Source: Synaphobranchus kaupii (lineage: Eukaryota; Chordata; Actinopteri; Anguilliformes; Synaphobranchidae). From it: 64,000 bases of DNA. Of the stretch, positions 35,054 through 47,965 are shown piece after piece (the first letter of the stretch is position 1; the number at the start of each line of letters is the position of its first letter). A program made the position numbers and the translations under genes. Under the pieces are notes generated by a model that worked only from the letters and a program-made list of their open reading frames with translations, searched no databases and was not told where the DNA came from. The stretch lies in NCBI GenBank assembly GCA_029718625.1, contig CM056379.1:56599487-56663486 (forward strand). The letters run 5' to 3'.

Positions 35054-38000
35054 TTTTGAGAATGTGCATTCAGTACATTTGTTTGTGAGCTCTTCTGCAT
35101 TGGATGCTTGCTAATCGCACATTTACCCCGTCCATTATTACGATTCCTCTCCCTCAGCTTTCTCCTCCACACCAAGTCTGACACTTTACCCACACCCTTC
35201 CCACACGAGTCCTCTCCGTCGTCCCCACTCTTTTCTCTGGCCTGTGCTCTGTAGTATGTGTCAAGACAGTTGTTTTTGGTATTTTGCACGCTGCTGATTT
35301 TATTGCACTCGGAGGGATGGAAATCACACACCCGGTACACAGCAGATCCGTTCCAGGTTTTACTGCTCGCAGTCCTGCCAATTTTGCTGCCAAGCAAGTC
35401 AATATAAATCTTAAGTCTGTGAATTCACCTGAAACAAAGGGAGTCAGTCCCAGTGCTCGGAGATAACATGCATTTGCCTGCAGCTGGTAAGACCTGGGAC
35501 AGCTTCCAGTCCGCTTTGCATTAGGGTTTTTTTTCCCTACCCCAGCCTATTGGGGAGGCTTGTGTTCTCTTTGGGTCTGTTCTGTTATGCTGGGCTACTT
35601 GTGTTCCTGTGAATGGTGGTTTGGTTGTCAGTAGAGTATTGTGTGAGTAACAAATGTTAAGTGAAGAATGTTGTACTTTCTATATTTTCCAGTTTCAGGG
35701 TTTAAAGCTCAAAGTCACAGTTAACAGGGACCTGCTACATTCCTTTAATGTGATTCCATTTTTTTAATGCTTTGTTTACGACCAAGCGTGCCAAATTCTG
35801 TGTAAACTGCTCGCTACGCCTTTAAGAAAACAGCATTTATTGCAAAAAAAGTTTTTAAAAAAAAAGATAAAACTAGCCGACATATTTTTGTGTTGCTTCC
35901 CAAAGCATTGTGAATTGCTGATAACCAAGCAGTTTGAAACAAATTTTCCACTAACCTTGTGCAAAACTGTAGTTACAATATAGTTATGGAGTTACAGCTT
36001 CTTGCCTCAGAGCCTGCGATTGAGGCTCCTTGGGCTCTTTTTGCTGCAGTTCAGACCTGTGCCATTTGTTTTTCATCTCTTCAGTGGAATTCATGCTATC
36101 AGGTACTCCTTGTGCCTCACCCCCCCCCCGCCGCCCCCCAAAAAAGACCAGTTTACCTCCTTCGACTGCTTATCCTCATGAACCACCCTGCGCTGTTTCT
36201 GGATCAGCTTGTACCAATGGCCTGTTGACTCCGAAATAGGGTACAGGGATTTGCACTTGTCTGTTCATCAGACCACATAATTTATCTCTGCAACAACAAA
36301 AAGCACTACTCATAAGCACTGTGATGAATACAGTTTCTGAGGTGTGGTTGAGGCACTTGCAAAGGGACACAAAGCTAGACGCAGTCCCACGCTCCCCATT
36401 ATAATTGCAAGGAAACTCAACAGGAGCCCAGTCAGTTCAAGGTGTCTTTTTGAGTATTTCAGCGGCATTCCTCTGGCCCACATCACCGGATCTCTTCCTT
36501 GCGGCTCTGACGATGACTCCTCGTGGTTAGGGATGTGAGAGTGGAGGAAGAAAATGTTTTTCCCAGCTGCGGGAGCGAGTCACCAGCTGCAAGGAAGCTG
36601 ACCTCAGTGTCCAGATTACGCTAGTTTGACACATTCCACTTTTCACGCATTGTCTCAGCGGACTTTGCTGGAGTCGCTTTCAACACTTTTTGTCACCCAG
36701 TGAAAATGATAAAAGGACATTTCCATCTGCAATAGGAGAGGTCTGCAGTTTCATTGCATGTTATTGTCATTTACTTCAGTCACTGAATATTGTTCTAAAT
36801 GATGGCGGCAGCTGAGACAGTCTCTCCAGACGATGGGAGGGGAACTGTGTTGGCGCAAGAGTTGCTCCTTGATGATACTGTTTCCCCTCAAAGGTTACCA
36901 GTGTCCTGATAGATTTTGCAGGTTTGTCTCTCCCCTAAGTTTCAAACCAACCCCCGTACAGAGTTTCTGATTCAAACTGGAACTGCAAATGTTATGGCCA
37001 TCAGTCCCCATTCTCCTGAGTGTTTATCACCAGAACTGTAGTTGCAGTTCCTCAAATGATTACGCAATCAAGTTACGCAAGAGATGTGCCGTATATTCAG
37101 TGCATCCGTAGACTTGTTTTTGAAGTGCTTTTTTATGTGCCCACAAATACACTTGTTTAATTGGTTCAGACCTCAGTATTCAGGGAAAATTGGACATTGT
37201 GATGGTGTCTCACTGGCCATTGTTTTCGGCATTTCGCAGGTCAGTCCAAACTGAAGTCAGCATTCAGCGCCGCCCAGTAACACCTTTTCACTGACAAACG
37301 CTTTGTTCTCACATGTGAGTGCTTGTGTAGTGTTCACTTTTTAGTTCACAGTCCGGTTCCCCATCACCACGGCTTCCCCTGCCAAGCTGGTCACGTTTTT
37401 GTAAGGTGTATGCGCAGTGTAGAGTGAAAGCAGTATGAACTCGATGCCTTTGCAGTACAATCTATGTGTCAAAGGCCAATTTTGTCAGCTTCCCCCAGAG
37501 AATACAGGCCACAGGAGACACTTGTTACAAGCACACAGAGATCATGTTTAGCTGGTGGAAGGAAAACAAACTGGCTATCTTACTCTGTAGAGCAGCAATG
37601 TTGTCCCCTCAATCTTTGCATTTTTTAAAGGTGCCTGAGGGACAGGACTTCCTGTTCCTCTTTTGATTTTGATCGAGGTACCATCGCCGTTGAACGCCAT
37701 TGCTGCGGAGTCCTTGTCTACAGCACTGCCTGCGTCGCTGAAGCATGATTGACAGTTAATCGATGTATTCCTTTGTCACTGTAGCACTGAAGGATTGCCT
37801 CTCAATTGCATCCACCTGTGAGTTCAACGAGATACTACACACACACAGGCTTATTGTGTTATTTTCTAGTGTTTCATTTGAATCAGTGTTTCCACAAACC
37901 ACCTCTTTCCTCTTTGTATTTAAACCCTTTGAGTAAATGCTGCTTCTGTGCTTGAATCCGGGTCGACCACGTGTGATGCTGTTCACATGGACTAGAACTT

Positions 38001-39714
38001 GTATTGCTTCTCTGCATAATGTTACCATATGCCTTACATGTTTTCCAAAATTAATAAAAAGCATAACAAAAAGGTGGGGTTGAGTTTTAATTGTTGTGTT
38101 GATTTCTGTGTACATGATTATTTACGGCCGGACATACACCTTATTTGTTACTATGCTGGAAAAAAGCAAGTGTTCTTCAGATTTTCAGAAAATATCTAGG
38201 CAGACATGAAAACGTTTTTGACAGTTGCAGGGGTCGACACTGTGTTTGGATGAATTGGAGAGGGAAGCCATTTGATTGACAGTACACAGGAATTGTGACT
38301 GTGATCTTATGAATAGGAGAATGTAATTGTGTGTACATGGACCAGTTTTCTGGTTCTCAGAATGATTGCGCTGTGATGCAGTCTCATCACAAGCCAAAGA
38401 ATGTAGAAACAACCCTTGTAAAACAATGTAACCATCACATTTTCCACTAGATGATATCTTTATCGAGAGACCTCTATTTAAGAATTGCCAGACCACGGCT
38501 TTCTGGAGTGAGAAGTTTTATTTTCGTTTTCACTTGTTATATATACAAGATTTAGGTCATTGCTGAGCATTGCCAATTTACATTGTGTTAACATACATCG
38601 GAGGTAGTCAGATTCCAGGGAGCCATGAACAAGACGGGCCGAGAAGGGATGTATTGCCAAAATGCAAGCCAAAAGTGCCTACTACGCCCTTAGAATGTGT
38701 TTCAGAAACTTACCACGCTATTTTCTAGCAGTCTAGACTATTAGCATGTCTAGGCATTTACTGCAGTGTAAACAGTCATTTCTTAAATATCCATGTTTTA
38801 AATGTGTATAAAAGCTTAATTGAAGTAATTTTCTATCCTGGAGATTTCTAAAGCCCCAATGTGGTGTTGAGGGGGAGTCCACTGCTCACCAATCGTGGGG
38901 TCCCTGAGCCTGTTTCTCTGAAAACAGATGGACAGCACTCTCTAAGGTCAGTTGCAATATTGCAATGTCTCAGGTTGCTGCTCCCCCTCATGTGTAATAC
39001 ATGACTACTATGAAAAACTGTAAACTCTAGGGAAGGAGATATACTCTAGCTACTGAAAGAAGGCAGGATCCTTGATGGACTGAAGAATTTTGTGTTTTAT
39101 CATCTAACTGTCCTGTCCTCTATATAATTTGTTTGGCAGCAGCCCCTTACTGAGAGACTTCAAATGAATCCCCACCGAGGAAAACAGTTCAAACAGTCAC
39201 TCTATTGTGACAAAGGTGCAGATGGAATCTAATGTATCCAGTAAAGAACATTTAAAGTGAAAGATGAATCTATTAATTTTAGGATTTCTCCTTTTCAGTT
39301 AAGTGCCCCATGTTTCACTGTATTTACTTTAGCCATGCACTGGTTGAATGTTAGTAATATCTGAATGTTCATTTTATTTAAAATAATGTATAATATCAAT
39401 TCAATTTGGACCAAAACTGGAAACTCCATAATCTGTGTCCTGCCCCCTGCTCTCCTCCTCAAGTCAGGAGTAACTTGTCCTCCCAGTCCAATCAAACTCC
39501 TTGAGATTCTTCAAATTCTATTTCCCAATTCAGCCAGCAACACTCATTGCTTCCAACACTGGCCCACTGCCCAACATCTGCCTGATTGTAAGGGAGGATA
39601 AGTCCTACTCTCATAAACATGTCAGCAAGCATAAACCTTAGTAGGGCCAAGAATTTGTTGCCAGCTTTGCTAACCCAGCTACATTGCTGTTTTTTTGTCG
39701 CATGGTGGCAATAT

Positions 39715-39838
39715 TCCATCCATTATCTAACCCGCTTATTCCTGGTCAGGGTCACGGGGAGCCCGGAGCCTATCCCAGCATGCATTGGGCGAGAGGCAGG
39801 AATACACCCTGGACAAGTCGCCAATGCATCGCAGGGCA
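39715..39838 (+). mobile_element. Fragment of a teleost non-LTR retrotransposon 3' tail
   Basis: The wording CCATCCATTATCTAACCCGC, GTCACGGGGAGCC, CCTATCCCAGCATGCATTGG and GAGGCAGGAATACACCCTGG is the familiar 3'-tail consensus of an abundant fish LINE family. I recognise the motif set but cannot assign the family without a search. It is truncated and has no coding capacity. Confidence 0.65.
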
Positions 39839-41114
39839 TGGTAGCAATATGAGTTTTCCAATTTATCCTATTACCATTATCCATTCTTTCCTCTGTCCTT
39901 ATTTCTAACCCTCATTCTTTTGATGACCCACTTCCTCATTTCCTCTCTCCTTTAAACTTTTGTCCATTGTGTCTCCCCACTTTTCCATGTGCTCCTCCTC
40001 AATGGCCACCAAACAACTCGTCCCACATACTCTGCATGTCTTCCCAAGTCCCTCATACACCACTCTCCCTGGCTTACATCTCATTCTACAAGGCCTTGCC
40101 TCTCTCAGTTCCTGCCCAGCCCCCACCCTACCTGTGCTTTCACACACAGTCACGTAGCACAACCATATTAACTTTCCCCACAATGCCAGTGGCTTCCCTT
40201 GTTCACACTATCCGTTATTTTAACATACTGATAAGAAGCACACGAGTGTCAATAAAAAGCGGTTGCCACACAATGAGCTAGCTAATTCAATTCTTATTAG
40301 CAAATGTCTACTCTTGCGTGCTATATTGTAATGTGCACGTACACCGATGGGGACTTTAGAAACCTTTATATAACTATTTTATATAACTATATTATGGATG
40401 TGTGACATGACAGTGTGCACCATGTAGCTGGTTAGTAAGGTAACATTTATTATACATACTCCCTTTATTTGTTTATTTTTGCAGTAGTAAGAGACAAAAT
40501 AGCTGGATGGATGCCTTTGCAAAACAAGTTTTGCTCATTTGGTCCAGTTATATTATGGCTTCATTCACACTCATTTTTAGTGTGAATTTCTCCATAATGC
40601 CAATTTTTCCATAACGCCAACTCATTTATACTTGACCTCTAAATGTTCAAATTCTGTAACATTTCAGAGTAAGGCTGTGTGTGTGACAAGGGTTACCGTT
40701 TCATCACATCCTTCAGCCCACTGACCTTGTTTTTACTGTCCCACTGAGGTCCAGGTTATGTGCCACCTTGGGAACAGTAACATCAGGGTACTTCCCCTTC
40801 AAATTGTAATGAAATTGTTAGAGTTTTTTTTGTCTATTTCACTATTGATGTATTTTGGCATACTGCACATCCAGACTTTCTGGCTATATTTGGACATCTG
40901 CTGAACAAAAGCAAAGCTATTTTCAAACTTTATATGATATATTTATTCTCGGACAGGGGCCGTGTTCATTAATCATTCTAGTATATTATTGTGTTCCAGC
41001 AAAGTCAGTTCTCATCACTGCATTGTGATGTCCCATGGTTCAATAAGCATAGAATTTCAAATAATTTACCATTTTACATGGTCTAAGTGTGTCAAACTGA
41101 GAAGGGACACATAC

Positions 41115-42516
41115 TGTTACGATCCTGATACGGGACGAACCCAAGTGCAACGACCAGGAGACAGATTACAGAAAGTGGAACTTTATTAAGCGTTGGGGTG
41201 GTCCCAAAGCTGTACACGGGAGCAAAACAGGTTAGTTAGTTAACACAGGATAGCGTCCAACTGAGGACTGCTCCAAGCCGGAGCTGGACTTGAGGAAACA
41301 CGGAACTGTTCCAAGCCGGAACTGGACTTGAACGGAGGTGTCTAAAACACCGGAACTGGACTGGAACTGGACTGGAACTGGACTGGAAACTGGATCGGAA
41401 CTGGACTGGAAACTGGACCGGAAGGTCCACTCAGGAAACGGGAACGGCACGGAACTTGTTCCAAGCCGGAACTGGACTTGAACGGAGGTGTATAAAACAC
41501 CGGAACTGGACTGGAACTGGACTGGGAACTGGACTGGAAACTGGACCGGGAGATCCACTCAGGAAACGGGAACGGCACGGAACTTGTTCCAAGCCGGAAC
41601 TGGACTTGAACGGAGGTGTATGAAACACCGGAACTGGACTGGAACTGGACTGGAAGCTGGACCGGAAGGTCCACTCAGGAACACAGGGGACGGCACGGAA
41701 CTTGTTCCAAGCCGGAACTGGACTAGAACGGAGGTGTCTAAAACACCGGAACTGGACTGGAACTGGACTGGAAACTGGACTGGAGCTGGACTGGAAACTG
41801 GATCGGAACTGGGCTGGAACAGGACTGGAAACTGGACCGGGTAGCTTGAGTAACCGGGCAGAAAGCAGAGGTTAAAGGCAGGGTGTTGTGACAGGACTGT
41901 AGCTGGTGAATGCACCGCCGAGTTGGAAGGTGCGGCGTAGCTCGGGCAATACTGGCGTAAGCCGGCTGGCATGCAGAGGTCCTGGTACTGCAACACGAGT
42001 ACGGGAGGTACGTAACACGGGGAGGACAAACACAGCTGCGGGAAGACTGGAACTGCGGCGTCTGGAGGTTTTGAAGGGAAACAGGTAAATGCATGCAGCA
42101 GCGAAAGATTAGCAGAGATAGCTACCAGTCAGGAAACCAGGCGAACAGGTATGAACCAGCAGGTTCACAAACACTGGACCAGAAACGGGATACGAAACAA
42201 ACACGGTAGGTTAGTCAACGAACTGGCGCTGAATAGCAGCCAGCCAGGGGTTTAAATGGTGCAGGAAGTGAAGGAGAAAACGAGAAACAGGTGTGATGTT
42301 AAATCAGGAGTGATTGCCGAAGCACAGCAGTGAGGAATGTGAGTAACGAGAGGGGCGAGTGATAGGCGGAAGCTAAAGTGGAAAATGAAACCAAAAGTAC
42401 CCGAGGGAGACGCCCAGTCCACAGCCAGGAGGGAAACACGGACAAGGGATCCAACATGACACGGAAGGAAACAAGGAAAACATGGAAAACGGACAGGACG
42501 GGAACGGAACGTTACA
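41115..42516 (-). repeat. 3' LTR of the chromovirus (sense direction)
   Basis: It matches 46864-48265 over its full length. The AATAAA polyadenylation signal in the sense direction lies at 41187-41182, about 65 bp before the LTR end, so U5 is short and the R region is long (roughly 42227 to 41165). It directly follows the polypurine tract. Confidence 0.95.
41240..41840 (-). repeat. Minisatellite inside the 3' LTR
   Basis: Short units GGAACTGGACT or GGAAACTGGAC are grouped into higher-order units of about 118-150 bp, each containing TTCCAAGCCGGAACTGGACT, GAACGGAGGTGT and TCCACTCAGGAAA-type segments. Four higher-order units are visible. All frames through it are serine/proline or WTGN-type artefacts. 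Confidence 0.9.
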
Positions 42517-42529
42517 GTACCCCCCCCCT
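42517..42529 (-). promoter_or_regulatory. Polypurine tract before the 3' LTR
   Basis: In the sense direction A followed by nine G residues (42529-42520), then TAC and the LTR. It starts at the last base of the pol stop codon. Such tracts prime plus-strand DNA synthesis in this family. Confidence 0.85.
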
Positions 42530-45500
42530 CAATGTACGCCACCTGGCGTACCCGGAGGCCTGGTCTTGTCAGGGAACTGTTCGTGGAAGTCTTGGATTAC
42601 TGAATGGTCCAAGATCAGGCTCTTGTGGAGCCACGACCTCTCCTCAGGACCGTACCCCTCCCAGTCGACGAGGTATTGGAAACCCCGGCCCCTGCGGCGG
42701 ATATCAATAACACGGTTCACCGTGTAGGCCGGGGCGTTGTCAACAACTCGGACGGGAGGAGGCGGGATGGTAGGGGTACTGAGGGGGCTGGAGGAGACAG
42801 GCTTAACCTGGGACACATGAAACACAGGGTAAACCTTGAGGGAGGCGGGGAGGGAAAGTTTAACAGACACCGGGTTAACTAGACAAATGATGGCGAAGGG
42901 ACCAATAAAACGGGGCTGAAGCTTTCTGGATGAAGAGGGAAGGGAGATGTTTGCAGTGGAGAGCCAGACCTGCTGACCGGCCCTATACTGTGGGGCTGCG
43001 GTCCTGTGAAGGTCCGCCAGACGTTGGGAGCGGGAATTGGCGTGAAGGAGTGCGGTGCGTGTGAGTCTCCAAATGTTTTTACAACGAAGGACATGGGCCC
43101 TAACAGAGGGGACAGCTATCTCGGCCTCCTGGGTCGACAGAAGAGGGGGTTGATAGCCTAAAGCACACTCAAACGGGGATAGGCCAGTAGAGGCACTCCT
43201 AAGGGAGTTATGTGCGTACTCGACCCAGGGGAGAAAACGGCTCCAAGAGGCAGGATTGCGCACTGTAACGCACCGCAGGGCGGCCCCCAGGTCCTGGTTC
43301 GCCCTCTCTGCCTGACCATTAGACTGGGGATGGAAACCCGAGGAAAGACTCGGAGAGGCACCCAGGGCTGCACAGAACGCCCTCCAAACTCGGGAGGAGA
43401 ACTGGGGCCCACGGTCTGACACGATGTCAGAGGGGATCCCGTGCAGCCTGACCACGTGTAGCACCAAGAGCTCAGCGGTTTCAAGGGCGGACGGGAGCTT
43501 GGGGAGGGGAACAAAGTGAACCGCCTTGGAGAACCGGTCCACTATTGTCAGAATGACGGTGTTACCTTCTGACAACGGCAGACCGGTTACGAAGTCCACA
43601 CCAATGTGACTCCAAGGACGGCCAGGGACGGGGAGGGAAAGGAGAAGACCGGAGGGAGGCTGGTGGGAAGCCTTGCTCCTGGCGCACACCGAGCAGGCCA
43701 GGACGAAGGCACGGGTATCCCCTTTAAGGGTAGGCCACCAGAAACTCCTCCTGACGAGGGCGATAGTTCTGGCGACACCTGGGTGACATGCCAGGCACGA
43801 GGCGTGAACCCATTCGAGGACCTGGGAGCGGACGGAATCGGGGACAAAAAGACAGGAGTTAGGGTTATTGCGGGGGTCCGGTTGGGAAGTCTGGGCGGCC
43901 TTCACAATGCCCTCAATCTCCCAGGAGACCGCAGCCACCACACAGGAGGCCGGCAAAATGGGCTCCGGATCAGCAGGACTGGAGGGAGGGGAAAAAATGC
44001 GGGACAGGGCATCTGCTTTAATATTACGGGAACCAGGGCGGAAAGAAACAGAGAAATTAAAGCGTGCTAAAAATAACGACCATCTAGCCTGACGAGAATT
44101 GAGCCTCTTGGCAGATCTTAAATAAATGAGGTTTTGATGGTCGGTAAAAACAAGAAAAGGGGTACCTGCCCCCTCCAGCCAGTGGCGCCACTCCTCAAGA
44201 GCCAGTTTTATCGCCAGCAGTTCCCGATCCCCGACATCGTAGTTCCTCTCGGCGGAGGACAGCCTCCGGGAGAAGAATGCGCAGGGATGGAGCTTGCTAT
44301 CAGAGGCGGACCGTTGAGACAGAATGGCCCCCACGCCGGTGTCGGAGGCATCCACCTCAACGACAAACTGCCGAGAAGTGTCAGGGTGAAGGAGGATAGG
44401 TGCTGAGGAAAACCGAGCCTTGAGTAGCTTGAAAGCTCGCTGGGCATCGGAATTCCAACAGTAAGGCAGGGCAACGGAAGTGAGTTTAGTCAGGGGAGCA
44501 GCAATGGAACTGTAATTGCGAATAAAGCGGCGGTAGAAATTTGCAAACCCCAGGAACTGTTGAAGGTGCTTGCGGGAGGTGGGTTGGGGCCATTCTGTCA
44601 CCGCCTTGATTTTCACAGGGTCCGCCCGGATACTGCCCTCCTCGATAATGAAGCCGAGGAACGGGACCGTGGAAGCGTGGAAGGAACATTTCTCAGCCTT
44701 AACAAACAGCTGATTCTCCAACAGCCGCTGGAGAACCTCTCGAACGTGACGGACATGCTCCTGCGGGGATTGAGAAAAAATTAAAATATCATCGATATAA
44801 ACAAAAACGCTCCTCCCTAGGAGGTCCCGCAGGACGTCGTTCACCATGCTCTGGAAGACTGCTGGGGCGTTAGTAAGGCCGAAAGGGACCACCAGGTATT
44901 CGTAGTGGCCCAACGGGGTATTAAAAGCAGTCTTCCACTCGTCCCCCTCACGGATACGCACCAAGTGATACGCATTCCGGAGGTCGAGCTTGGTGAACGT
45001 CACAGCTGGAGAGAGGGCTTCAAAGGCGGTGTTAATGAGGGGAAGAGGGTATTTGTTACGGATGGTGACCTGGTTGAGGCCCCGGTAGTCGATGCAGGGT
45101 CGCAGGGAGCCATCCTTCTTCCCAACGAAGAAGAACCCTGCACCGACTGGGGATGAAGAGGGACGGATAATACCCGAAGCGAGGGAGTCGTGGATGTATT
45201 CCTCCATGGCTAGTTTCTCCGGTCCAGACAGACTGTAGAGGCGTCCCGATGGCAGTTTAGCTCCAGCCAGTAGGTCAATGGCGCAGTCATACGGCCTGTG
45301 AGGAGGTAAGGACAGAGCACGTGATTTAGAAAATACTTGCGCGAGGTCGTGATACTCGCTGGGAACATTCGTTAAATCCGGTATAGGTTGCATGGAACAG
45401 GGTTTACTGGGCCCCGGAGGGGGTAGTGCAGAACGGAGACAGCTGGCTAGACAGTGGGCACTCCACGCCAGGATGCGACCGGCTTTCCAGTCAATATGGG

Positions 45501-45930
45501 GATTGTGGAGGCGAAGCCAGGTCTGACCCAAAACCAGAGCAGATTGTTGGGAGTTAATCAGTAATAGCTGAATGGACTCCCGATGATTGCCAGATAGAAC
45601 TAATTGGATAGGAACGGTGGAGTGGGTAACTAACCCCAAACTCCTGCCGTCCAGAGCTAGAGCTGAAATGGGTGAAGTGAGACGTTCCGTGGGAATGCCG
45701 GCCCTCCTGGCGAAGGTGATATCCATGAAGCTGGCGTCAGCTCCGGAGTCAATTAGGGCCGAAGAAGATAGGGTCTTGTCCCTCCAAAGGAGAGTAGCCT
45801 TGAACATGAGGCGGTCCTGGGCAGCATGGTTGGGAACGATGGGGCTCGTCAGTACGCCCAGTCTTACTGGCGAGCCCCTTCTTTTGGGCGAATGGGACAG
45901 GAGGCGATCTGATGGCCAGGCTTGCCGCAA
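42529..45930 (-). CDS. pol: Retrotransposon Pol polyprotein (PR-RT-RNase H-IN-chromodomain)
   Basis: Open for 1,133 codons from an ATG at 45930, but it is probably made as a Gag-Pol fusion by -1 frameshifting at 45888-45882, so real Pol residues begin near the SPKRRGSP segment. Domains in order: aspartic protease with DSGADAS (about residue 61); reverse transcriptase with LDLRNAYH and the YIDD active site (about 378-381); RNase H with [11 protein letters not shown] (about 525-535) and TDHQN; integrase zinc site H709/H716/C746/C749; catalytic D779, D839 and E875 (DD35E); C-terminal chromodomain (about 1078-1122, [17 protein letters not shown]). The chromodomain places it in the chromoviruses and in this family helps target insertion to particular chromatin. 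TGA stop at 42531-42529. There is no internal stop or frameshift, so the element may be competent. Confidence 0.96.
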   Translation of the reverse strand: MRQAWPSDRLLSHSPKRRGSPVRLGVLTSPIVPNHAAQDRLMFKATLLWRDKTLSSSALIDSGADASFMDITFARRAGIPTERLTSPISALALDGRSLGLVTHSTVPIQLVLSGNHRESIQLLLINSQQSALVLGQTWLRLHNPHIDWKAGRILAWSAHCLASCLRSALPPPGPSKPCSMQPIPDLTNVPSEYHDLAQVFSKSRALSLPPHRPYDCAIDLLAGAKLPSGRLYSLSGPEKLAMEEYIHDSLASGIIRPSSSPVGAGFFFVGKKDGSLRPCIDYRGLNQVTIRNKYPLPLINTAFEALSPAVTFTKLDLRNAYHLVRIREGDEWKTAFNTPLGHYEYLVVPFGLTNAPAVFQSMVNDVLRDLLGRSVFVYIDDILIFSQSPQEHVRHVREVLQRLLENQLFVKAEKCSFHASTVPFLGFIIEEGSIRADPVKIKAVTEWPQPTSRKHLQQFLGFANFYRRFIRNYSSIAAPLTKLTSVALPYCWNSDAQRAFKLLKARFSSAPILLHPDTSRQFVVEVDASDTGVGAILSQRSASDSKLHPCAFFSRRLSSAERNYDVGDRELLAIKLALEEWRHWLEGAGTPFLVFTDHQNLIYLRSAKRLNSRQARWSLFLARFNFSVSFRPGSRNIKADALSRIFSPPSSPADPEPILPASCVVAAVSWEIEGIVKAAQTSQPDPRNNPNSCLFVPDSVRSQVLEWVHASCLACHPGVARTIALVRRSFWWPTLKGDTRAFVLACSVCARSKASHQPPSGLLLSLPVPGRPWSHIGVDFVTGLPLSEGNTVILTIVDRFSKAVHFVPLPKLPSALETAELLVLHVVRLHGIPSDIVSDRGPQFSSRVWRAFCAALGASPSLSSGFHPQSNGQAERANQDLGAALRCVTVRNPASWSRFLPWVEYAHNSLRSASTGLSPFECALGYQPPLLSTQEAEIAVPSVRAHVLRCKNIWRLTRTALLHANSRSQRLADLHRTAAPQYRAGQQVWLSTANISLPSSSRKLQPRFIGPFAIICLVNPVSVKLSLPASLKVYPVFHVSQVKPVSSSPLSTPTIPPPPVRVVDNAPAYTVNRVIDIRRRGRGFQYLVDWEGYGPEERSWLHKSLILDHSVIQDFHEQFPDKTRPPGTPGGVH
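45841..45888 (-). promoter_or_regulatory. Programmed -1 frameshift signal at the gag-pol overlap
   Basis: In the gag frame the RNA reads C CCA AAA (45888-45882), an X XXY YYZ slippery heptamer. Slipping back one base enters the pol frame exactly. Three bases later a stem begins: arm GGGGCTCGCCAGTA (45878-45865) pairs with TACTGACGAGCCCC (45854-45841), 14 positions with one C/A mismatch and a 10-nt loop. The gag stop codon lies at the top of the stem. Confidence 0.85.
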
Positions 45931-46844
45931 TAGAAACAGGATCTGGTGCGCTGACGGCGCTGACGCTCCTCGGGATTGACCGCAACTCTGCCCAGTTGCA
46001 TGGGCTCTTCCTCGGACCCGGCCGTAGGCGCCCGAGATCCAGTGATGGAGTGTGAATGAACATTAGAGACGACGGAGGGCGAATGACGCCCGGAACTTCC
46101 TCCCCGCTCCCGGGCCCGGATGCGGAGACGATTATCGATGGCTATAGCGAGGCTGATGAGGCTATTAAGGGAGTTGGATTCCTCCCGAGTGGCAAGCTGG
46201 TCCTTGAGTTCCTCACTGAGAGCTTGGCGGAAAGCCCCCTGGAGGGAGGCGTCATTCCATCCTGACTCCGCGGCGAGGGTACGAAACTGAATGGCCATTT
46301 CTGCGACACTGCGGTTGCCTTGGCGAACTTGAAGCAGACGCTGGGTAGCGTCACGTCCACAGGTCGGGTGTTCAAACACACGTCGCATCTCTGCCGTAAA
46401 GGCTGCGAAGTTGCTGCATAACGGAGCCTGGCTGTCCCAGATGGATGTAGCCCACTCCAGGGCGCTCCCTCCCAGGCTGCTCATAATGAACGCGATCTTG
46501 CTGGAGTCAGAGGCGAAGGAGGAGGGCTGCATCCGAAACACTATGTCACATTTAAGTAGAAATTCACGACATCTCCCCAACCCCCCGCGATATAACTCGG
46601 GGTGTTGTACACGGGGCTCACGGCTGGAAGTGGGAGCCGGTGCCTCCGGATGGGGTTCGGGAGAGGAAGGAGTAGGGTTGGCTGGAATCCGTAGTAGCGG
46701 TTGGTGGAGCGAAAGTTGGGATACTTGCTCCGTGATGCCCCTAACTACTTCCAGCACATCATCCAAACGGCGACCCTGTTGGTCGCTGATCGCAGTTTGG
46801 CAGGAGAAGGCGTGGCGAATCTGTTCCAGATCGGCTGGGTCCAT
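45864..46844 (-). CDS. gag: Retrotransposon Gag polyprotein
   Basis: 326 residues starting at the ATG at 46844, only 19 bp after the 5' LTR. The N-terminal third is a helical, coiled-coil-like segment. The middle carries the retrotransposon Gag capsid-like core (ALEWATSIW, then [20 protein letters not shown]). Near the C terminus, residues about 303-316 form a single CCHC zinc knuckle, [14 protein letters not shown], which binds the RNA genome in this family. It ends at TAA (45866-45864), overlapping pol by 67 nt in a different frame; a slippery heptamer at 45888-45882 and a hairpin sit in the overlap. It resembles the sushi-type Gag from which mammalian PEG10/RTL genes derive, a family-level inference. 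The frame is intact. Confidence 0.95.
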   Translation of the reverse strand: MDPADLEQIRHAFSCQTAISDQQGRRLDDVLEVVRGITEQVSQLSLHQPLLRIPANPTPSSPEPHPEAPAPTSSREPRVQHPELYRGGLGRCREFLLKCDIVFRMQPSSFASDSSKIAFIMSSLGGSALEWATSIWDSQAPLCSNFAAFTAEMRRVFEHPTCGRDATQRLLQVRQGNRSVAEMAIQFRTLAAESGWNDASLQGAFRQALSEELKDQLATREESNSLNSLISLAIAIDNRLRIRARERGGSSGRHSPSVVSNVHSHSITGSRAPTAGSEEEPMQLGRVAVNPEERQRRQRTRSCFYCGKPGHQIASCPIRPKEGARQ

Positions 46845-46863
46845 ATTGTTGGCCAGTTCGTTC
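46845..46863 (-). promoter_or_regulatory. Primer-binding segment of self-priming type
   Basis: Only 19 nt separate the 5' LTR from gag: sense GAACGAACTGGCCAACAAT. It does not begin with the usual TGG of a tRNA 3'-end complement. Instead 11 nt of it (AACGAACTGGC, 46862-46852) are perfectly complementary to GCCAGTTCGTT in the LTR at the predicted RNA 5' end (47976-47966), the arrangement known from Tf1/sushi elements. Confidence 0.75.
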
Positions 46864-46988
46864 TGTTACGATCCTGATACGGGACGAACCCAAGTGCAAC
46901 GACCAGGAGACAGATTACAGAAAGTGGAACTTTATTAAGCGTTGGGGTGGTCCCAAAGCTGTACACGGGAGCAAAACAGGTTAGTTAG

Positions 46989-47589
46989 TTAACACAGGAT
47001 AGCGTCCAACTGAGGACTGCTCCAAGCCGGAGCTGGACTTGAGGAAACACGGAACTGTTCCAAGCCGGAACTGGACTTGAACGGAGGTGTCTAAAACACC
47101 GGAACTGGACTGGAACTGGACTGGAACTGGACTGGAAACTGGATCGGAACTGGACTGGAAACTGGACCGGAAGGTCCACTCAGGAAACGGGAACGGCACG
47201 GAACTTGTTCCAAGCCGGAACTGGACTTGAACGGAGGTGTATAAAACACCGGAACTGGACTGGAACTGGACTGGGAACTGGACTGGAAACTGGACCGGGA
47301 GATCCACTCAGGAAACGGGAACGGCACGGAACTTGTTCCAAGCCGGAACTGGACTTGAACGGAGGTGTATGAAACACCGGAACTGGACTGGAACTGGACT
47401 GGAAGCTGGACCGGAAGGTCCACTCAGGAACACAGGGGACGGCACGGAACTTGTTCCAAGCCGGAACTGGACTAGAACGGAGGTGTCTAAAACACCGGAA
47501 CTGGACTGGAACTGGACTGGAAACTGGACTGGAGCTGGACTGGAAACTGGATCGGAACTGGGCTGGAACAGGACTGGAAACTGGACCGG
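46989..47589 (-). repeat. Minisatellite inside the 5' LTR
   Basis: The same array as in the 3' LTR, shifted by 5,749 bp, with the same number and order of units. It lies downstream of the predicted transcription start and so would be part of the long leader of the retrotransposon RNA. Confidence 0.9.
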
Positions 47590-47965
47590 GTAGCTTGAGT
47601 AACCGGGCAGAAAGCAGAGGTTAAAGGCAGGGTGTTGTGACAGGACTGTAGCTGGTGAATGCACCGCCGAGTTGGAAGGTGCGGCGTAGCTCGGGCAATA
47701 CTGGCGTAAGCCGGCTGGCATGCAGAGGTCCTGGTACTGCAACACGAGTACGGGAGGTACGTAACACGGGGAGGACAAACACAGCTGCGGGAAGACTGGA
47801 ACTGCGGCGTCTGGAGGTTTTGAAGGGAAACAGGTAAATGCATGCAGCAGCGAAAGATTAGCAGAGATAGCTACCAGTCAGGAAACCAGGCGAACAGGTA
47901 TGAACCAGCAGGTTCACAAACACTGGACCAGAAACGGGATACGAAACAAACACGGTAGGTTAGTC

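Larger units (their letters stand above)
32482..41109 (+). other. vat1 3' UTR and downstream flank
   Basis: The 3' UTR begins directly after the stop. A GT microsatellite lies at 32556-32616 and another at about 35015-35052. Candidate polyadenylation signals AATAAA occur at 34475-34480 and 38053-38058; I cannot tell which, if either, is used. No second gene is recognised. A LINE-like fragment lies at 39715-39838. Confidence 0.5.

Noticed and set aside
41232..42094. Several serine/proline-rich and WTGN-type open frames in both LTRs
   Set aside because: They are translations of the GGAACTGGACT minisatellite, occur in overlapping frames on both strands and are duplicated with the LTR. No protein domain is present.
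42604..44784. Plus-strand open frames opposite the pol gene
   Set aside because: They are shadows of the GC-rich pol reading frame on the minus strand, with no domain similarity of their own.
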